Of a stretch of 64,000 nucleotides of DNA, positions 12,501 to 24,700 are shown one piece after another (position 1 is the first letter of the stretch; each line of letters opens with the position of its first letter). Origin of the DNA: Acanthaster planci (lineage: Eukaryota > Echinodermata > Asteroidea > Valvatida > Acanthasteridae); assembly GCF_001949145.1 (NCBI RefSeq), contig NW_019091363.1:2266902-2330901 (forward strand), in the 5' to 3' direction. The translations under genes were made by a program, and so were the position numbers. Below the pieces are notes generated by a model. That model searched no databases. It was given only the letters and a program-made list of their open reading frames with translations, and was not told the DNA's origin.

Positions 12501-15223
12501 ATTACGATTTACTGTACAACAGAATGAGGATAACTTTAAATCACAGTTATTGACAAATTAAAAAGGCGATTGATTTCAGCTTCCACAATCGGTATTAACC
12601 CCCTTTCAGTTATGCCAAACAAAAACACATCAATGAAAGAATTGGCGCTGTGTTTCAAATTTTGCTCATAATTTTGGACAACACGATTTAAATTCCTAGC
12701 CACTGGAGGTTTGTAGCAAGATATTGCTATGAACATGCATTAACACTGTTACTGATTGTGATTGAAAAGATGTAAGGACGGTTTATGGGCCCTAATGGGG
12801 TAAGGTGGCGGCAGGAAAAGCGTGTTACAGTAGAAAACAAGATTAAACTCGGGGATGTCTGAACAAAAAATTGCCAAAATAAGAGAATTCAAGAAGGTCA
12901 GTGTAAAAGAAGACAACTATTTCGAGAAAACTACTGAAATTACTGACAAAAGTTGATAAGTAATTTACTTAACAACAAATTAAGAAATCCTTTGAGGGAG
13001 AGGATTTAACAACAAGAGCTAATCCACTTCCATCCAATGGACCTTTTCCATGATATATGCAAATTAAACAGGCGTATGCGCGCTATTACCATTGGTTGCA
13101 AGCGCAGCCGTCAACACTGTCAGCACTGTAGGAGACCTGCTGTAACCATAACCTCGCGCCTTGAAGGTCAATAAAAATATTGTATCAATATTACAGCCTT
13201 TGTCTGATACATCAGCAGGCTTTTCTCGAAACTAAGTGAAGTTTTCAGTGTCCTGAGGATGGAAAGTAACAATTTCTTGTCTTTAAGTTTGGCACTCATG
13301 TCAAACTAAAAGAGTATAGAAACGGCGAGTATGATGAGCTCATAGTTGCGCGCACATGGGGATTTGTATTGTCACGTCATAGCTTTTAGCAACTTTATCG
13401 GCCAGTGGTAGTAATGCCATTACATTGAAATACAAAGGGAGATAGATGTGTGGGGCATGGCATGTGGGAACGGCCATGGATCGTCAGAAGAGCAAGCCAG
13501 TGGTCGATAGCCCAATCCATAGTCCAATTCCATGCCACCGAGACAAAACGATAAAAACCACTCAAAATCAGTCATATCTGACGAGGGGGAGGAGACGGCC
13601 GAAAATCTGTACAAGTAAGTTTCAACAGGGAGACATGGCTTCACGAAAACTACGTACATATCAGGAGAATCCTTGTACAAGGTCAAGAACATCATAAAGT
13701 GTGTTAAAAATCAATATTGTTCTCACGAAACACTGACGTCAGCTGCCGTCACAAAACATTACGTCACAAATTAAAGCAATCAATAACGGAGTGGTGATTA
13801 TTTCAACGACAAGACAACGAGTACGTGTATTTAGGCACCATCATGTCTTGCAAGTTGGAACCTCCCCATAAAAAATTAAAAATGGCAAACGAGACTCTAA
13901 GGTAATATTAATATGACATCGATGGAATAATAGAAAAGTGCAGGTACTGGTTAATTTGCTGATAGACAATTTAGAGCAGTAATGAATTTTCATGTCGACG
14001 AGGAAGCCCATTCAATGGAATATAAAAAGATGGTTGAGGAGCTGGACTTAAGACGGCCGATTTATTGTGATTAGGTTGTTTTCTCAGAGTTCATAATGAA
14101 TTACACTCTGCGTAAACGCTCATGTAACCTGTCTCTCATGTGTAATTACAGGTTTATGAGATTTTTCAGCATTAGAACCGATGTCTAGTGTGTCCTTGGG
14201 AAAGCTAAAAAATAGCACTAATTTATGTGGAAATTACAAAGTTGATGTGGGATTTTCTGGTAAACGACTCCAGAAATAGTACCCTGACACGACTCCAACT
14301 CCGGTTAAGCCCAGCATTCAGAACAAAACGAGGTATGGAATCGCCGAAAAGGTAGCTTATTGGACTTTATTCGGAAAAATATGCCCTTCAGACAGTATGA
14401 ACATTTTTACCCACTGCAATTTACAACCAGCTTCATATTTTTCGGGTCATTTTGTTTGTTTCTTTGTTTGCGCTTTGTGAGGTCCGTGTGAAAGCAAACA
14501 AAAAGTAGCAACAATGGAGTTTTAAAAAGTGAATTTGTCAAATCCTACAAAATATAGTGGAATGACTGTCAAAAAATTCCCTACAAGAGGGGCAGACGAA
14601 AGAGATAACCGATAGACTGCCTCCCAGGGCGGTACCATTTGCCAAATTACACCCGTTGGCTTGCTGTGAGCGGAGGACTCCAATTGTCCGTCCTTCGAAA
14701 TGTGTCTTGGTCATTTGTGGTGTGTGGGCGGCGCTGATCATACGAGACGATTTCAGAGCAACTGAGAAGAATCCCGTCTCAGGCATCCTCAACACATGTT
14801 TTACATGCTAAATCTATTTTGCTCATTATCCAGAGTAATAAACGACTTAAAGTCTACATGGCGACACTTGCTTGAGAAATTAAAGAACGTGTACTACCCT
14901 TTTTAACCTTTCCGACTGCTAATTCAACTCGTCTTTAGTAATTTTGCTTAGTTTCATGCACGAGGGAAGAATTTGAATTTGTTTTCAGAGAAGAGAATAT
15001 GAAGGGTAAGATCTTGCAGGCCAATGTGCCATAAATCAAATCCTTTCAAGTTCTGTGTTTAATAGGTGACCATGTGACATCAGCGGTATTTTGACTTTTG
15101 GCGGTGAAGTCATGCGCAAAGTGACAAAGCAACTCCACATATGGCTGACACTGTAATTGATCACGGGAGGGAATCACTGTGCAGGGAGCTATTGACGCTG
15201 TGAATGAAATGTAGTAAGTGGTG
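6544..15223. other. Long intergenic or intronic stretch, no gene recognised
   Basis: Nearly 9 kb with no frame above 91 residues, no protein family motif, no tRNA-like fold and no repeat boundary that I can support. If the GPCR transcript starts near 34.6 kb, this would be intron. Confidence 0.45.
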
Positions 15224-15236
15224 CAAATATTATTGG
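15224..15236. repeat. Left target-site duplication of the SINE
   Basis: CAAATATTATTGG, identical to 15511-15523 on the other side of the SINE. The first base may instead belong to the tail, giving a 12-bp duplication. Confidence 0.88.
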
Positions 15237-15510
15237 GTTGGGGAGTGGGTTAGCGTAGCGGTTCTTTCCAATGAGGCCCTGATTCGAGTCCCTGCTTGGC
15301 CCTGGCTTTAAGTGCATTTGGTTTCCAGTCCATACTCGCTCTTGCAGGTTTTCTCCGGGTACTCCGGTTTCCTCCTGCTTCTAAAACTGGACCTTCATCC
15401 TAACTCCGTAATGTGATGCTGATTAATAAAGTGTATGAATAAGCGTATAATTATTGGCGCAAATAGTCTGAGATGCTGAAAGTGCAATTAAAACAAATCA
15501 ACAACAACAA
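15237..15510 (+). mobile_element. tRNA-derived SINE with intact pol III promoter
   Basis: A 274-bp non-autonomous retrotransposon. The 5' part is tRNA-like: box A TAGCGTAGCGG at 15251-15261 and box B GATTCGAGTCC at 15281-15291. The central segment at 15349-15376 (TTTTCTCCGGGTACTCCGG and on) resembles the conserved central domain shared by several metazoan SINE families. The 3' end is a CAA-repeat tail. The element is flanked by identical 13-bp target-site duplications, CAAATATTATTGG, at 15224-15236 and 15511-15523, which proves insertion by target-primed reverse transcription and suggests a fairly young copy. Its partner LINE is not in the window. The exact SINE family name is not certain. 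Confidence 0.88.
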
Positions 15511-15523
15511 CAAATATTATTGG
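15511..15523. repeat. Right target-site duplication of the SINE
   Basis: CAAATATTATTGG, a perfect copy of the left flank, directly after the CAA tail. Confidence 0.88.
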
Positions 15524-15829
15524 AGACGAACCAATTTCAGCCGTAAAAAAACGTAACGACTCAACACGTTAAGAACGTCACGTCATGTCAAAGAGAAATT
15601 CAGACAGCATGCAAAAATACTATTGAAAATACATTCTATTAGCTGAATGTCTATTTTCTTTCAGTTTCTTGGCCAACAAACAAGATCATGTAACTGGGCT
15701 AATAGGTGTCAGAATTTCTACCAGATATTCATTCAAATGGGCAGTTAGATGCTGCAGGAGAGTCAGGCGTGAAGCCACCCCCAACTCCCAACCCAGTTTG
15801 GATCCAAAAAATAAAGCAAAATAATAAAA

Positions 15830-18450
15830 AAAAATAACAATTAAGGTTCTAGTAAAAAAGATGACGTCATACTCTGTTTATACAAGGGTAAGTGCATCAG
15901 TAACACTGTAATGTGTTTTCTCTTGGTTGCTGCCCGTCTGCACCGATTGGAAAATTTGACAGACCTGCTCCCAACAAACTTTCTGAATCCACCCCTGAGA
16001 CGGTGTGATAAGAACTGGCTACCGTTTCCCTCTTCCGTGCTAGCGTGAGCAATCTGGATCAACTTCCATATCGTGCTTGGGGTCCTTGATTACCATACCG
16101 TATTTGTATCGACCAGGAATTAGTGCAGGGGACTCCGGCCTTACCTCTCGGATAGTCTGCTTCAGACACTCTGACTACGATCCCACGCTCCGAATCGATA
16201 ATATTAGGACCAGGCTATGAGAGATCCCATTTACAAATCGCGCACTAGGCGTCTAGAAACATAAATGGGCAGAAATTGAAAGGGGGCACGTGAAATTAAC
16301 TTTTAAGCGTTCGTTTCTAGAAAGCCCAAGATCACTGAAACGAGGTGACATTTGATATTTTTAATGTGAGGAAACGTGGATGAGACATGTGCCAACCTTC
16401 AATCTTGACGATGCAAGTTACTTCTTTTGGATTATAAAACGTGAAGATTGAATCGGCCATTCAAGCATATGCCCTGTAGCGCCCTCATCTTTGTACAGAC
16501 CCACTGGTGTCTATCACTGATAATTGCCTGAGCTATGAATCTGGAATAGGGAACTATCTCGTCAGAGCACGATTTCGATTAATGTCTGGACATGGAGGGC
16601 TTGATGTGTGTCAGCTCATCTCAGCCAATCTCCTCTCTTCCTGTGAGTCGTCAACACTTCCTTTGGTTGAAACATGTTAATGCCTGGCGAATGTTTGCAG
16701 AATGTCCCCCCTTGGTTATAGCAACAACTTTTGCCTAAAACCAGACACGCCTGGGGGGGGGGTCGGGGTCAAACAAAGAAAATAATGATAACGAGAACCA
16801 GAACTTTATAGTACTAATAAAAAAGATGATACCTTACTTATGTATGAAGGTAAACGCACCTGTATTGCAATGTAGTACCTAAATGTATCCGCCAGTTCGC
16901 AACAATCCGACATAAACAATGTGACGGGCCTGAACCAACCCTGAAACACTGAAAAGTGTACATTTTGCTGCATCAGTATTGAATTGGGTGCCATTTCGCA
17001 TAAGTATTATTAGTGTTCTCATGTACTTGCAGCAAGTTTTTGTTAAGCCAGTGAATTGCTACAATGGTTTGTACTCACAACCAGCAATGTTGCAATGCCA
17101 TGGTAAAACAGGACCTAGTGCGAATGGTAAGCTTCATCATATAGGCAGCATCATGTTTAACCACCACTAACCTGACAATTTTGACGGACATACTTTGCCT
17201 CACAACCGTACAGCAACAGGTTGTTGGGCCTATAGGTGCATTATGGAATATGTTGCATGAATTATCACAGTATACACGACACAAACTGGCCAGGCCCTCT
17301 TGAACACCAGTTGAAAAACACGGAACTTTGAAAAATGACTCGTAGCATTGGATGAACCCTTTATACAAGTCATGAAGGTTTCTAACGTCACGTACACCTA
17401 TTTGGAAAAGTATCAAAAAGCTATTGTCCTATTACTCATGCAAGCATAACGAGCGTTAAAGGCGGAAGTACGATGATCCTTCAAAAATAACAGGACTGAA
17501 TACTTCAATCAGGTTTCTGCACATATTTTTTCAGAGAATTCAGATATTATTGTTATTTGTAAGTACGGCAATTGTTATTCTCAGTAACTAAGCCCAACGT
17601 ATTGTAAAATATAAATCTACCAAAGCGAAATGTAAAACATGGAATTTAAGAAATCCGTATGCCTATCCCAGTGGATGTGGCACGAACTGCTTTGTAGTAA
17701 CAAATTGACACTCTTTAATTGATAAACGATTGAAAAGTTACTTTGGGTGGCGATTTGAGCCGCTTAAAATGACACCCTTTCTGCCTAGTAAGCCAAACAT
17801 ATGTAAAAAACGCAACTTTCAATAACCAAAGAGGGGGGCAGCGTCTGGAAAGGCAACGCTACTGTTATTTTTAAGTTTTAGTTACCTAAAACGGGAAAAG
17901 TGAACAAAAAATTGATTTGAAAACACCCCCCCCGTTAACGAATACATGTTCAAATATAAAAAAAACCTACTTAACAACTCTGACATAGCAAGTACAAACA
18001 AGTGGCCAACATTTCCAAAAGAGTCTCGCAAGGGTCGAAGAAATGCATTTGACAGGTTTGATCCAACACGAAACGAAGAATCACTTTTTGCCATACAACC
18101 CCCTTCCAAAAAGTATCATTTGGCAAATGATGGGAATAGGAGGGAGAAGGCAAAAAGGAATTTTTGAAATGAAATTTGAATTGCAACGTGAGGAAACTTG
18201 GATGAGCACGTAAAGGCCGATACCGTCCATGCATTTTCAGACCAACAATGCAACAAAGGTTGGAAAGGCGATTCAAAGCATGCAGTGTGACGCACTCATT
18301 TTCACATGGTTTGAACTATTGCTTTCTGTTGCTTTAAAGGGACAAACTACCACACGCGTGCAGAACCTGACATGCTGCCACTTCATGCTGTAATTGATTG
18401 GGAATGAGGAACTCTATTGGCAGAATACGGTATCGACTAATAAGCCAACA
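15830..18450. repeat. Diverged direct duplication
   Basis: Two collinear, diverged segments in the same orientation. The first runs from about 15830 to 16660; the second starts near 16800 and resumes around 18150-18450 after about 1 kb of extra sequence. Matching landmarks are AAAAAAGATGA at about 15855 and 16820, GTGAGGAAAC then GGATGAG at about 16367 and 18188, CATTC/GATTC before AAGCAT at about 16460 and 18271, and GGAACT then CGA and TAAT at about 16550 and 18408. No protein is conserved between the copies. It may be an old tandem duplication or two copies of a repeat. Confidence 0.45.
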
Positions 18451-21400
18451 AGAAGAATATTAAGTCTGGCAACTTGAATCAACCAACAATCTTTCCTCCA
18501 GTACACGTAGGCCGCAGACTGCTTTATTACGTGTATCAAACCGACTGCGTGTGAAAACCGTTGCTTTAACCAATGGACTCGACTTGCCGGCATTGCTAAC
18601 ATTATATACATAAAATGATACGAATCGGTTTAGATACCTTGACGAAGAACAGAAAATATTGAGATCACTCCTCCCGCACAGGTACTGTCTTGGCTCGTTG
18701 AAAAGAAGTTGAATAAAAGATTTCAATACAACAGACACGAAAAGAAGAAATAATCGCATACAAATGGTGGAGTCAAAGAGAAAACGTCGCTGTACTTCTC
18801 CCTGCTTTCCTATTTTCATGCGCACAAACGCAGTGAACTTAAAACGCATTCTTTAAATGAACTGAACCGTACACACACAGATATGGAGAGGTCCGCCGTG
18901 ATCAAAGCCAGCCACCGCAAGGTACTGGACCAAGGACTCCTCTTCAGAAAATTGTCAGAAGCTCTTCTCCCACAATGCATGCACAAAATAGGCTTAGTAC
19001 GAACGGTGTAGCGAGAAGGCCTTGAAAATAAAGATATTCGGGTACCTAAACAATGGACCAAAACGACAACAGTAAATACCAGTCGTTATTCTCAGCAATG
19101 GTGGGACGCCACTTTCTGTGTCGGAAATTGAAAGAATATCATTCTGGTTAACCATGCCATACAAGTGGCTGTAATTTGTATACCAGGCACGAAATGGGAC
19201 AGAGGGGTACCCCCCCGCAAGTCCAATCCATATACACACTCCTGCCTGTTGTCACTTAACACATCCCCCCTCGACGCTGAAAAGAATTCTTGAGACACCA
19301 GTATAACAATGACCAACACAAAGGCGGGGGGGATTCTCTCTGTCCCGTAGTTTGCTTCATGTGGTAATTTGACTGCAGATTTATATTTTCCCCGTCAAGT
19401 TGAACCTAATAATAAAACGTGAGACTTGAGTGACAAGGAAACGACGAAAGTGAGTCTCAAAAAGGAAATGTCAGCGGGGCGCAACGTTTCATATCTACAA
19501 TTTGTGGTGAAAAGTCTACATACAACAACGACATGTTTCAATCTCGTTTCGAGTACTTGGGTAGTTAATGGAATTTAGATTTATGATATTCTGCATTAGT
19601 CAATTCAAAATTCCTTATAATTCAGTACAGCATTAGTGTGTGAATTGATAAATCGTGTAGACAAACAGAGCGTAGACAGTAATAAGGAAAAGAGGTTAAC
19701 CTACTGAAATGCGGATGACTACCGTGGTGGTAGTTTCACTAAATATGTAATTGTGAGCCAGAGTGCGTTAGTAAAGCAGTCAAGTGCCCAATTTTCACTT
19801 AAAATGGTCAGTATAAGGTAAAAAAAACGTGTGTTTCAAAACAATCTGGAGAAGTACGCAAGAATAATAGTGACAACACCACCATAACCATCAATACTAC
19901 ACAAACACATCCCTCTCAGAACGATGTGACAATACCAATGGTATACGCAGTGGAAATAAATTTAAAGATATGGACCATTGAGAAAGAATTCTTGCGGGAA
20001 CTTTAGAATGCTGAAGTTTTCTGATTTCCTGGCTTATTAGGTTGTCAAGTGCATGCGGCAGGGGGATTAGTTCCTCCAAGTTTATTTTGGCCTTGATGGA
20101 TCCCAGCCAATATTTACAAGACGACCGACGAGTGGAAGAGGTCGGCTCTAGATCTTCTTTCTCTCTAGGGCCGAGACGGCGAGGACTTGTCGGCTGGGGC
20201 AGGTGTATTGGGGCTATAGTCCTGAGACCCAATCTTCGATTCCATCTTGAGAATAAGGAGATCAGGGGTGAAGCCCTGTACAGATGAGGCTAACGAGAGG
20301 CCAGTTGTTGTATAGGTTTAATGAAGTGGATGCTGTTTTCATCCGGAGGTGAGATGTCTATCTTTAGTTGGCTACGTGCTCAGAGTACATTATTACCGTG
20401 CTTCCGGCAAACTTCAGACGCGTTTCTCGAAAAACAAAAAACAAAAAAAACTTTTCTCTCAGGCTACACAGTTAGCACTGGTCCCTCATGTCACACAACG
20501 CATAGTCTATGAATGCACTTTATTACCCCGTTGCAACAATGTGGTTTTAAAAATTCAGCCACCTCTGTTGCACTTCAGCTTCTTAGAAATCCTTCCTTTA
20601 TGATTTTTGGACACCCGTTCTTTTACTAGACACACTAGCTGTGCTTGAAGTGGCACTACAATTCATTCTTTTTTTCTCACCACGAACCCATCGGGCGCAC
20701 TACTAGTTCGTTTTTGAGAATTACATATTATCACCTTGGCTCTCCAGAAAATGACCGGAGGGTATCTCTCCAAATTTCAATCATGACGGTTAAAAAAAAA
20801 ATCACTTGGAACCACCGAATATTGCAGAAGCATAGGCACTGAATAGCAATGCCTATACCGTGGAACACGGCAGTTGCAAGTGCAGTCATTTGCAAAGGTT
20901 TAGGACCACCCATACAAAATGCATTAATCTGAAGAAAACCAAACTTAAACCAATCAATCATGGCAATTTATGTTTATTTTCAATGTGTAACCTTGGTATC
21001 TTGGTTAAAAAGCTATTTGACTACATTTTCATGATTTGAAATGTTAACAATCTAATATTTATTGTGCCTTCCTTTATTTCTGATTAGTTAGACTGGCGTT
21101 TCTTACCCGTACTACCTTACAGACTAAATGTCATAATAGACCTGCCCTTGCAAAAATGTCATTCAAACGGGTATACAGCACTGCATACTGATGCACCACC
21201 GTAAAATTAAGCAATCATTCAATGAGACACTGTAATACACAAATACCAATAAAATTCTACGTGGTCTTAAACTTTTGCAAATGACTATATTGTTCTTCCG
21301 CAGTTTGTAATTTCTTCTCATGTTTGAGCCTAGTTCTTGAACCGTTTTTCGATGCCTCAAGTTTTTGAGAGGTACATCACGCTGGTGTTACTAGACATAC

Positions 21401-22208
21401 GAAACACCAGCCCTTGTATTCCGCGAAATTTACTGCATTGCTACTGAAACATGACGAGGACTGCATGCGTGCAGAGATAACACGCAGAAATGTTGAATTC
21501 CAAATCCACGTCTTAAAGTGACCGACTACAACCCGTAAGTTCGTGGAGACACGCCTTTGAGACGACAACGTCATTTGTTTGAAGCTGATGTCTTGATCGA
21601 CTGCCTAATGAGACGTGTCTTGTGTACCTACATGTTGCAACCTCTCTCGGTAGAGACAACTTGAACACGTTCAACACATCAGCAGATGACGGACGCGGGG
21701 CCCATCTCGCCTTCAACACCCCTCATTTATTCTCCGGGATGTAAGACATCAGGGAAAGAGCAAATCTCAGCGGGGGAGAACAGCAAAGAAGCGGAGGCAT
21801 TTCGTGGCAGGATACTGCCGATCACTTTGATATTTATACTGCAAGTGGAAAAAGTTTGCGGTGAAGGGGCTGGGTCAACGAACAGGGACAGTAATTAAAA
21901 CGGCCCATCACTACTTGGAGCAAGCAGACGGGACTTGACGTGAGGAACAGATGTGCTCATCAGACACGGTAGGAAGCTGGTGCTGGCCTGGTCGGCAGAA
22001 TAGTATGAAGGCCAGGGGTGAAAATCATCATGGTACCTCGATAGATTGGCCTACATTTTGATCGACTGGCTAAGGAGATGAAACCAAGGAATATATTATT
22101 TTCTTAGTCGAAAGTTCTGATGTTATCAATCCTGCGGTAGGCATATACTGTTGTCAATTTAGCCAAATGTCACATGCCAAGTGCAAATTCAACCAGCTCA
22201 AGCTTCAA
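18451..22208. other. Intergenic, no gene recognised
   Basis: Overlapping short frames on both strands (largest 129 residues, minus strand, 18460-18849) have no recognisable motif, no splice-site framing and no biased composition. I treat them as chance. Confidence 0.4.
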
Positions 22209-22550
22209 GTCAAACATGGATCAATTCAGACAAGTCCGTGTTAAAGCCTCCTCGTGTTGGCCTGGCAAGAAATGCAAGGTTCTGGAGCACTCCACACGAG
22301 AGACCAATGGGTCAAGATCCAGATTTGCACCAGTATTGCCCAGCGTCAGTTAGGCCAAATGCCATGTGCTAATGAAGTGACACGTAGTAAACTAGCAGAA
22401 TCTCGGAGTCAAACTTCGGGGCAGTTCAGACACATCCAGCTCAAAACCTCCTCTCGATAACCTGAAACAAAATACCAGGTTCTTGGAGCGCTCCACGCGA
22501 GACCAAATTCTTGTCGACCCAGATTCACACCAGCCACATTACGAGTCAGT
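22209..22550 (+). repeat. Imperfect tandem duplication, period about 200 bp
   Basis: Two direct copies, about 22209-22350 and 22408-22550. Shared blocks include GTCAAAC, CAGTTCAGACA/CAATTCAGACA, CTCCTC, AGGTTCTGGAGC/AGGTTCTTGGAGC followed by CTCCAC and CGAGA, then CCAGATT, CACCAG and GTCAGT at matched spacing. No open frame runs through both copies. It looks like a local duplication or part of a satellite-like repeat. Confidence 0.65.
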
Positions 22551-24090
22551 ATGGAAAATACATTTAACCGATCAGTGCTCTACCTTGCTTGGATATTCGT
22601 TCATGTAGTGGGGCTTATTACATGGCATTGAAATGACTTCAAGCAAAGCCTCATATGAGACTCTGATAAGTCATGGTTGTCAATCAATGCACCGAGGTTG
22701 ATCAGTTGCTTTAATTGATGCACAATATTGAGACAAACCGAAGCTTTGAATGCTCTTTTTGTGGAGCGTCGATTCGCACCTTTTTGGCATGAGGCGTTTA
22801 TGACATGAAAACATACTATGAATTGAACATAAGTACTACATGTATCAGAACAGAGTGAGCTGCTTGTCACTGGATACTGCATAACACACAACCAAGAATT
22901 ACTGAAAATAGCAGCCATTTACAATCAAGCACAGGTAAACTCACACATTCGTGAGCATTTCTTTCCACACTGCATGAACAGTATAATGTTAAGTCACACC
23001 GTCGATTTTTGAAATGACGAAAGGCAAAAACAGCTTAGATCACGTATATCTTCGAGAAGTCATTGCCAAACCAGTTGTTAGTGAAGTCTAACACCTGTAA
23101 GTCTAAAAAAGCATTTCTCTAGCCTAGGAACGCACAACTGTTGAAGATTTAGGGGGTTATCTGTATATATACGATGAAATGATTATCAGCGGAACTGTTA
23201 AATATATGTTTTCTGCATTTCGTTACAGGCATCGAAACACATTTATGTCCAATTTATCTTTATTTTCACATTTCGCATTACCTTCTTTTAGGGCATTTCG
23301 TTTTAAACACCAAATGGCCAAATTCAGTGGAGGAAAAAGTACATAACCTCAGGCAGAATCGATAATCGAAAGCATTAGTGTTCTGGCTGCCTCAACATTC
23401 ATGGAGGGGATGCCGAGGTCAAGTTTCTAGAACTGATACTAAAATTGACATTTCGTGAAAAAGAATAACATCAACATGAAAAGCCTTTTAACCTACGAGT
23501 CGTGCACGCTGATTTACTGAGTGTTTAGTTGCACTGACGGTGTATTATGTCTCTTTATGCTAGACCAGATCGTGAGAGGCAGATTAAGTGACAGGATCAG
23601 AAAACGAGAAAGTTGTGCGCTCTGCTCGTTTTTTCAAATGACTGAATGACTTCCACTCCTTAAATCAAATACTTACAGGCGTGGGCAGAATATTCGTGGT
23701 AGATTTCTTTGGAAATGTTAAAACGAGTATTTGAAAGTTAATTTCAAACTAGTCCAAAATTAAATTTTTAGCCCATCGGTTACAGTTGTATATCTTTTTT
23801 TGGCGGTTGATGATGTGTTTGGGCGTACTGAAGGCGCGTTGTCGGCATTTATTCACAGTCTCCTCCGACAGCTATACACGCACCGCGCACATTTATTGTT
23901 GTGCCTGTCAATTGCTGTGCTATTTAAACAAATCTTATTCTCTAGGATGAAATTTCTTCCAAAATTTTTCTCCAAAATGACAGCATTCCAGGCGGAAAAA
24001 ATTACTGACGTCTGGCACTGCTTTTTACTAGTTAGAGGGAGATATTCAAAGGTAATTCGGCAGTCCCACTTTTGAGATGTAACAAATGGT
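22551..24090. other. Intergenic, nothing recognised
   Basis: AT-rich sequence with no supported gene or repeat boundary. Confidence 0.45.
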
Positions 24091-24309
24091 GTATCCACCT
24101 TTAGCAGAAGTACCCCCTCATCGGTTGAAAAGAGAGTTTTTTGGTTTATTTTGGTTTTTTTTTTTTTAGCCACGCAATCGTAACTCGTGCATTTTGTATA
24201 GTCGTTTGTTAACCAGTGAAGTGCAGTCCCCACCAAAGGAGACTTCATTGCAAGGAGACTTCATTGCTAGGAGACTTGCGCCCCCTCTTGGTCGAGCTGG
24301 GAGTTCATA
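24091..24309 (+). repeat. Dispersed repeat family, copy A
   Basis: Shares blocks with copies at 44446-44646 and 50772-50910: TATCCACC, AGCAGAAG, ACCCCCTCATCGGTTGAAAA, GTTAACCAGTGAAGTG, then GCGCCCCCTCTTGGTC and GAGCT near the right end. This copy has an internal expansion, a 16-bp unit (AAGGAGACTTCATTGC) twice at about 24236-24267 plus a partial third. No terminal inverted repeat, RNA polymerase III box or coding capacity is evident, so the class is unknown. Confidence 0.75.
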
Positions 24310-24522
24310 CTACCTTTAAGGTTTATTCACACTGGGTGTAAGCTACAACGATGCGTTCTACGCGTACCATACTGTTGTACATTTAAGCAATAAATAATCT
24401 GGTTACAACAATTCGCAATCTGTTACAATTGCCTCTTGACAATTAAAGTAATCAGGCCACCTGCACAAAATTGCACACCAAAAAAGAACCAACGAGAGCA
24501 AGATGGCGAGAAATGTACTTAC

Positions 24523-24700
24523 CTAGCGGCAAATTCCAATTAGAGTCACCCAGGTGCGCGAGTTAATTGCCGGTAGTTAAAGGCGGGAAAGGATCGGTTG
24601 AGTGATCAGTGATCAGCGCCGCTAGTCGTTCTCCTGTTAGTGTTCCTCGGGTTAAGATTGGCGAGGAGGACGTAGAGGGAACGATCGCATCAATATTGAC
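24523..24700 (-). promoter_or_regulatory. Candidate CpG-rich promoter and non-coding first exon
   Basis: Between 24540 and 24700 the sequence is locally rich in CG dinucleotides, unlike its surroundings. On the minus strand it ends in GCCGCTAG followed by GTAAGTACAT, a near-ideal splice donor at plus 24517-24522. A CCAAT motif occurs on the minus strand near 24750. No long reading frame is present, so this would be a 5' UTR or non-coding exon. It is on the same strand as the GPCR and could be an alternative start for it. Evidence is composition and a splice consensus only. Confidence 0.28.

Noticed and set aside
15237-15310. A tRNA gene
   Set aside because: Boxes A and B are present but the acceptor and anticodon stems do not form, and the sequence continues into a SINE body with a CAA tail.
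18460-18849. 129-residue minus-strand frame
   Set aside because: No motif or splice context, and overlapped by other frames of similar size; chance.
23853-24248. 131-residue minus-strand frame similar to one at 44472-44678
   Set aside because: The similarity follows the dispersed repeat DNA (copies A and B); the third copy at 50.8 kb does not keep the frame.
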